The position numbers and the translations under genes are program-made. From Synechococcus sp. HW_metabat.21 (GTDB lineage: Bacteria > Cyanobacteriota > Cyanobacteriia > PCC-6307 > Cyanobiaceae), in the NCBI GenBank assembly GCA_018623875.1, contig JAAZUZ010000008.1, forward strand, positions 1 to 24,301: 24,301 nt of DNA, written 5' to 3'. Positions 21,237 to 24,301 of the stretch are shown in pieces (positions within the stretch are counted from its first letter, which is position 1; each line of letters starts with the position of its first letter). The notes under the pieces are model-generated. The model did no database searches. It was not told the DNA's origin and saw only the letters and a list, made by a program, of their open reading frames with translations.

Positions 21237-22871
21237 ATGGCTAAGCGCATCATTTACAACGAGCAGGCTCGCCGCGCTCTGGAAAAAGGCATCGACATCC
21301 TGGCTGAGTCCGTTGCCGTGACCCTGGGCCCCAAGGGCCGCAACGTCGTCCTCGAGAAGAAGTTCGGCGCTCCTCAGATCATCAATGACGGCGTCACCAT
21401 CGCCAAGGAGATCGAACTCGAGGATCACATCGAGAACACCGGTGTGGCCCTGATCCGTCAGGCCGCCTCCAAGACCAACGATGCCGCCGGTGACGGCACC
21501 ACCACCGCGACCGTCCTGGCCCACGCCATGGTCAAGTCCGGTCTGCGCAACGTCGCTGCTGGCGCCAACGCGATCACCCTGAAGAAGGGCATCGACAAGG
21601 CGGCTGAATTCCTGGTCGACAAGATCAAGGAGAACGCCAAGCCCATCAGCGATTCCAACGCGATCGCTCAGGTCGGCACCATCTCCGCTGGCAACGACGA
21701 GGAAGTCGGCCGCATGATCGCCGACGCCATGGACAAGGTCGGCAAAGAGGGTGTGATCTCCCTCGAGGAAGGCAAGTCGATGACCACCGAACTGGAGGTC
21801 ACCGAGGGCATGCGCTTCGATAAGGGCTACATCTCCCCTTACTTCGCCACCGACACCGAGCGGATGGAAGCGGTTCTGGAGGAGCCCTACATCCTGCTGA
21901 CCGACAAGAAGATTGGTCTGGTGCAGGACCTCGTGCCTGTCCTCGAGCAAATCGCCCGCACCGGCAAGCCTCTGCTGATCATTGCTGAGGACATCGAGAA
22001 GGAAGCCCTGGCCACCCTCGTGGTGAACCGTCTGCGTGGCGTCTTGAACGTGGCTGCTGTGAAGGCGCCTGGCTTCGGCGATCGCCGTAAGGCCATGCTC
22101 GAGGACATCGCTGTCCTGACCAACGGTCAGCTGATCACCGAGGACGCCGGCCTCAAGCTGGAGAACACCAAGCTGGAGATGCTGGGCACCGCCCGCCGCA
22201 TCACCATCAATAAGGACACCACCACCATCGTGGCCGAAGGCAACGAGGTGGCAGTGAAGGCCCGCTGCGAGCAGATCCGCAAGCAGATGGACGAAACCGA
22301 CTCCACCTACGACAAGGAAAAGCTGCAGGAGCGTCTGGCCAAGCTGAGCGGCGGTGTGGCCGTGGTCAAGGTGGGTGCCGCCACCGAGACCGAGATGAAG
22401 GACAAGAAGCTGCGCCTCGAAGATGCCATCAACGCCACCAAGGCGGCCGTTGAGGAGGGCATCGTTCCTGGCGGTGGCACCACCTTGGCCCACCTGGCTC
22501 CTTCCCTCGAGGATTGGGCCAAGTCCAACCTGGCCGGCGAGGAGCTGATCGGCGCCACGATCGTGGCTTCCGCTCTGACCGCTCCCCTCAAGCGCATCGC
22601 CGAGAACGCTGGTGTGAACGGCTCTGTCGTCGCCGAGCACGTCAAGAACAAGCCCTTCACTGAGGGTTACAACGCCGCCACCGGCGAGTACGTCGACATG
22701 CTGGCTGCCGGCATCGTTGACCCCGCCAAGGTGACCCGCTCTGGTCTGCAGAACGCGGCTTCGATCGCTGGCATGGTTCTCACCACCGAGTGCATCGTGG
22801 CTGACCTGCCCGAGAAGAAGGAAGCAGCTCCTGCCGGCGGCGGCATGGGCGGCGGCGACTTCGACTACTGA
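21237..22871 (+). CDS. groEL: Chaperonin GroEL (GroEL1 type, in operon with groES)
   Basis: The ATP-driven folding chamber subunit, 544 residues. GDGTTT at 85-90 is the ATP-binding signature, after VTLGPKGRNVVLEKKFGAP. The apical domain has KGYISPYFATD and PGFGDRRKAMLEDIA. The equatorial domain closes with VEEGIVPGGGTTLAH. The C-terminal tail is GGGMGGGDFDY, a Gly/Met-type tail reduced relative to the GGM repeats of E. coli. Many cyanobacteria have a second, unlinked groEL; the linkage to groES marks this as the GroEL1 type. It is followed by a hairpin at 22880-22902 and an intrinsic terminator at 22931-22957. Confidence 0.98.
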   Translation: MAKRIIYNEQARRALEKGIDILAESVAVTLGPKGRNVVLEKKFGAPQIINDGVTIAKEIELEDHIENTGVALIRQAASKTNDAAGDGTTTATVLAHAMVKSGLRNVAAGANAITLKKGIDKAAEFLVDKIKENAKPISDSNAIAQVGTISAGNDEEVGRMIADAMDKVGKEGVISLEEGKSMTTELEVTEGMRFDKGYISPYFATDTERMEAVLEEPYILLTDKKIGLVQDLVPVLEQIARTGKPLLIIAEDIEKEALATLVVNRLRGVLNVAAVKAPGFGDRRKAMLEDIAVLTNGQLITEDAGLKLENTKLEMLGTARRITINKDTTTIVAEGNEVAVKARCEQIRKQMDETDSTYDKEKLQERLAKLSGGVAVVKVGAATETEMKDKKLRLEDAINATKAAVEEGIVPGGGTTLAHLAPSLEDWAKSNLAGEELIGATIVASALTAPLKRIAENAGVNGSVVAEHVKNKPFTEGYNAATGEYVDMLAAGIVDPAKVTRSGLQNAASIAGMVLTTECIVADLPEKKEAAPAGGGMGGGDFDY

Positions 22872-22879
22872 AGCCAGCC

Positions 22880-22902
22880 GGGGAGAGGTTGACCTTCTCC
22901 CC
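22880..22902 (+). other. Hairpin just after the groEL stop
   Basis: GGGGAGA at 22880-22886 pairs with TCTCCCC (22896-22902), and an inner GG/CC pair is separated by one bulged base, with loop TTGA. It starts eight bases after the stop and lies before the terminator. It may protect the mRNA 3' end. Confidence 0.5.
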
Positions 22903-22930
22903 TCCAACTCTTCGGTCATTGCAACGCCTA

Positions 22931-22957
22931 GGGGGCACATCTGTGCCCCTTTTTTGT
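22931..22957 (+). terminator. Intrinsic terminator of groESL
   Basis: GGGGCAC (22932-22938) pairs perfectly with GTGCCCC (22943-22949) around ATCT, followed by TTTTTT from 22950. Confidence 0.93.
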
Positions 22958-23146
22958 GCTTGCCGATTGGCGCTGATCCGAGGCAACCCAGCCCTTCTGT
23001 ATAGGCGTTTCAATGCAGGTCTATCCCTGAGGTCTGTTTCCTGTCTGCGGGAGGGCTCGGTGGCGCAGGTGGAATGGCTCGGCTGCTGAGCCGGGAAACG
23101 GGCCCAAGAGGGAGGGCATATTGTTGTTGCTATACGAATCTTGCTT
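22958..23146. other. Non-coding gap downstream of groESL with one hairpin
   Basis: There is no convincing gene. A hairpin CTCGGCT/AGCCGGG (23078-23084 with 23089-23095, one G-T pair, loop GCTG) is present. TGC-TATACG at 23128-23136 resembles an extended -10 box, but it is only about ten bases before the GTG of the next gene, so transcription from it would be leaderless. The reading frame at 22889-23089 runs across the groEL terminator and is not a gene. Confidence 0.4.
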
Positions 23147-23500
23147 GTGTCGCGTCCTGGTGCCTTTGCTGCGAACTTCAGGCCTGAGGTCTTGGATCGC
23201 TTTCGGAGCCTGTGCCGGCGTCAGGGCAAGCAGTACACGAAGGTCCTCGAGCGTCTTGCTGAGGTCTATCTCGAGACTGAAGGTGCCGTCTTGGATGGGG
23301 CGTCCTCCGCTGGTCCGGCGGATCCAGACAAGAAGAAGCGGCTCGTCCAGGTGGAGTCACTCCAGAACAAGCTTCTGGAAGATCTCTTGAAGCGTGTGGA
23401 GGTCCTGGAGAAGCAGAAGGTGAAAACCGACTATGAAATTGAGCGTGTTCAAAAGAGCGTTGCCTTTCTTCGCTCCGGTCTTCAAGAGCCGGGTTCCTAG
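23147..23500 (+). CDS. Small putative ribbon-helix-helix/coiled-coil protein, unknown function
   Basis: I do not recognise a named family. The GTG at 23147 gives 117 residues (MSRPGAFAANFRPEVLDRF...); a TTG two codons earlier is possible. Residues 6-45 (FAANFRPEVLDRFRSLCRRQGKQ...LERLAEVYLETEG) have the strand-helix-helix rhythm of CopG-like DNA-binding domains. After a Gly/Ala/Pro linker (DGASSAGPADP), residues from about 65 to 105 form a charged heptad pattern (VESLQNKLLEDLLKRVEVLEKQK) likely to be a coiled coil. A dimeric regulator or scaffold would fit. It lies 66 bases before the MscL-like gene. Coding is supported by codon use and the ordered domain pattern; the function is inference. 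Confidence 0.6.
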   Translation: MSRPGAFAANFRPEVLDRFRSLCRRQGKQYTKVLERLAEVYLETEGAVLDGASSAGPADPDKKKRLVQVESLQNKLLEDLLKRVEVLEKQKVKTDYEIERVQKSVAFLRSGLQEPGS

Positions 23501-23566
23501 GCCTGAGCAGTGAGGGGCTTTTCGGTAACTCGTGCTCGAATACAAGTCTGTGTTCTCTGGCTGTTC

Positions 23567-23932
23567 ATGCTCGCTTTTCGTCGCTGGTTGCGTGAATTCA
23601 CGGAGTTCTTCTTCCAGAAAGGCAATGCCCTGAATCTGGCCATCGCGGTGGTTGTGGGCACGCAGTTTCAGCAGATCGTTGATGCGCTCACGAAAGATCT
23701 CTTGATGCCCTTGGTGAATCCGCTCATTCGCAATGGCGGGTGGGAAAAGTGGGTGATTCCCTATGCCGGTGGGCAGCTCCTGATTGGGCAGGCCCTGAAT
23801 GTGCTGCTCAATTCCCTAATTGTCGGTTGGGTTCTCTTCCTCATTGTTAGGGCGATCAACCGCTCCCAGCGCATGGCTGCGGCGGGGGTCGATCGCTTGC
23901 GCGCTAGTCAGGGCGGGGAGTCTGAGATCTGA
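23567..23932 (+). CDS. mscL: Large-conductance mechanosensitive channel (MscL-like, short and divergent)
   Basis: MscL opens under membrane tension to release solutes after osmotic downshock. The ATG at 23567 gives 121 residues; the longer open frame from 23510 has a non-family start. FTEFFFQKGNALNLAIAVVVG (starting near residue 11) corresponds to the amphipathic N-terminus and TM1, and LLIGQALNVLLNSLIVGWVLFLIVRAINR to TM2. Compared with E. coli (GNVVDLAVGV, which lines the gate), the gate region has Asn23 for Asp18 and Ala27 for Gly22, and the Gly30-Lys31 pair is Gln-Gln. The periplasmic loop is short. The C-terminal helix is also brief. It is probably a channel of this family with altered gating; expression may be linked to the upstream small gene. 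Confidence 0.82.
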   Translation: MLAFRRWLREFTEFFFQKGNALNLAIAVVVGTQFQQIVDALTKDLLMPLVNPLIRNGGWEKWVIPYAGGQLLIGQALNVLLNSLIVGWVLFLIVRAINRSQRMAAAGVDRLRASQGGESEI

Positions 23933-24005
23933 ATCGATGCGGGCCACTGCGGGACCCACGGAAATGTTCGTGCTGAACAGTCTGGGCCCCGTGTTGTCTG
24001 AAACG

Positions 24006-24019
24006 GTAGCCGTCGTTAC
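24006..24019 (+). promoter_or_regulatory. NtcA-type box (GTA-N8-TAC) before the ammonium transporter gene
   Basis: GTAGCCGTCGTTAC is a perfect match to the GTA-N8-TAC site of NtcA, the cyanobacterial nitrogen regulator, and lies directly before an Amt gene, a classical NtcA target. The box ends only 13 bases before the GTG at 24033, closer than expected for a standard class II site, so start codon or role may differ. Confidence 0.6.
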
Positions 24020-24032
24020 CGAATGAATTCGC

Positions 24033-24301
24033 GTGCGGTTTTTATCGCGACAGCGTCGATTGCTGATCGCTGTCCTCACTGTTCCGGCGCTACAGCTCCT
24101 GTTGGGTGCCTTCCTGCCAGCCCAGGCCGCCGAAGCCACGCTGGACACCTCCGACAACACCTTGCTGCTGATCTCGGCAGCGATGGTTCTGTTGATGACC
24201 CCTGGTCTGGCCTTCTTCTATGGCGGCTTTGTTCAGGGGCGCAACGTCCTCAACACGATGGCGATGAGCTTCGTGATGATGGGTATTGCCACCTTGGTCT
24301 G
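24033..24301 (+). CDS. amt: Ammonium transporter Amt family, N-terminal part only
   Basis: The gene continues beyond the right edge; 89 residues are visible. The GTG at 24033 is the first possible start, because an in-frame TGA lies at 24024-24026. The N-terminus MRFLSRQRRLLIAVLTVPAL has a basic region and a hydrophobic core, with a likely signal cleavage after AQA (residue 32), as found in bacterial Amt proteins. TLDTSDNTLLLISAAMVLLM and TPGLAFFYGGFVQGRNVLNTM are the first helix and the Amt signature, clearly diagnostic. It imports ammonium or methylammonium across the plasma membrane. A TTG at 24060 is an alternative start. A perfect NtcA box lies just upstream. Confidence 0.93.
   Translation, partial: MRFLSRQRRLLIAVLTVPALQLLLGAFLPAQAAEATLDTSDNTLLLISAAMVLLMTPGLAFFYGGFVQGRNVLNTMAMSFVMMGIATLV

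Noticed and set aside
21204..22940. A 578-codon open frame on the minus strand over groEL
   Set aside because: Antisense to groEL along its full length, with Gly/Asp/His-rich content and no domain. It also crosses the groEL hairpin region.
23055..23110. A tRNA-like stretch with a 5-bp stem and 7-base loop (GGCTC-GGCTGCT-GAGCC)
   Set aside because: The loop lacks the T before the anticodon, no T-arm GTTC sequence follows, and the ends do not pair as an acceptor stem.
23820..24026. 68-codon plus-strand frame between mscL and amt
   Set aside because: It overlaps the end of mscL in another frame and contains the NtcA box. Its Ser/Arg-rich sequence has no recognisable pattern.

Overview
The window looks like chromosomal DNA of a unicellular picocyanobacterium (Synechococcus/Cyanobium type). 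Evidence: the start of the phycobilisome core-membrane linker gene apcE, a split F-type ATP synthase gene set with both b and b' subunits, the cyanobacteria/plastid ribosomal protein PSRP-3 (Ycf65), a CIRCE-controlled groESL, and an ammonium transporter with a GTA-N8-TAC motif just upstream. The DNA is GC-rich and tightly packed, with many 1-4 base gene overlaps, frequent GTG starts and few Shine-Dalgarno sequences. I see no IS element, prophage, CRISPR array, rRNA or convincing tRNA.

Layout. (1) 1-695, minus: 5' part of apcE, divergent from a SAM-dependent methyltransferase (858-2063) that may be the phycobiliprotein asparagine methyltransferase CpcM. (2) 2183-7996, plus: the large ATP synthase operon in the order atp1, a, c, b', b, delta, alpha, gamma, closed by a strong intrinsic terminator. 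(3) 8092-10820, plus: a 2OG-Fe(II) oxygenase-like gene, then a compact run of a [2Fe-2S] ferredoxin, a 67-residue unknown protein, a DUF3326 protein and a YchJ/UPF0225 protein. (4) 15622-10817, minus: DUF697-type GTPase, nadD, nadE and alanine dehydrogenase, the first three overlapping. (5) 15649-16971, plus: Xaa-Pro aminopeptidase. (6) 17735-16968, minus: HAD-family hydrolase with no normal start codon. (7) 17783-18259, plus: PSRP-3. (8) 20606-18719, minus: ATP synthase beta and epsilon. (9) 20877-22871, plus: groES-groEL behind a CIRCE element. (10) 23147-24301, plus: a small putative ribbon-helix-helix/coiled-coil protein, a short MscL-like channel, and the start of an Amt ammonium transporter.

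How the genes work together. The two atp loci supply all subunits of the thylakoid ATP synthase; several atp genes end in hairpins that may help set subunit ratios or transcript stability. NadD and NadE perform the last two steps of NAD synthesis, and Ald uses NAD for alanine/pyruvate interconversion. ApcE and perhaps the methyltransferase belong to light harvesting. Nothing here is clearly a new defence or mobile system. The least explained parts are the ferredoxin/67-aa/DUF3326/YchJ run, a 47-codon ORF with a nearby inverted repeat at 18359-18530, the hairpins placed on atp stop codons, and the missing start of the HAD gene.
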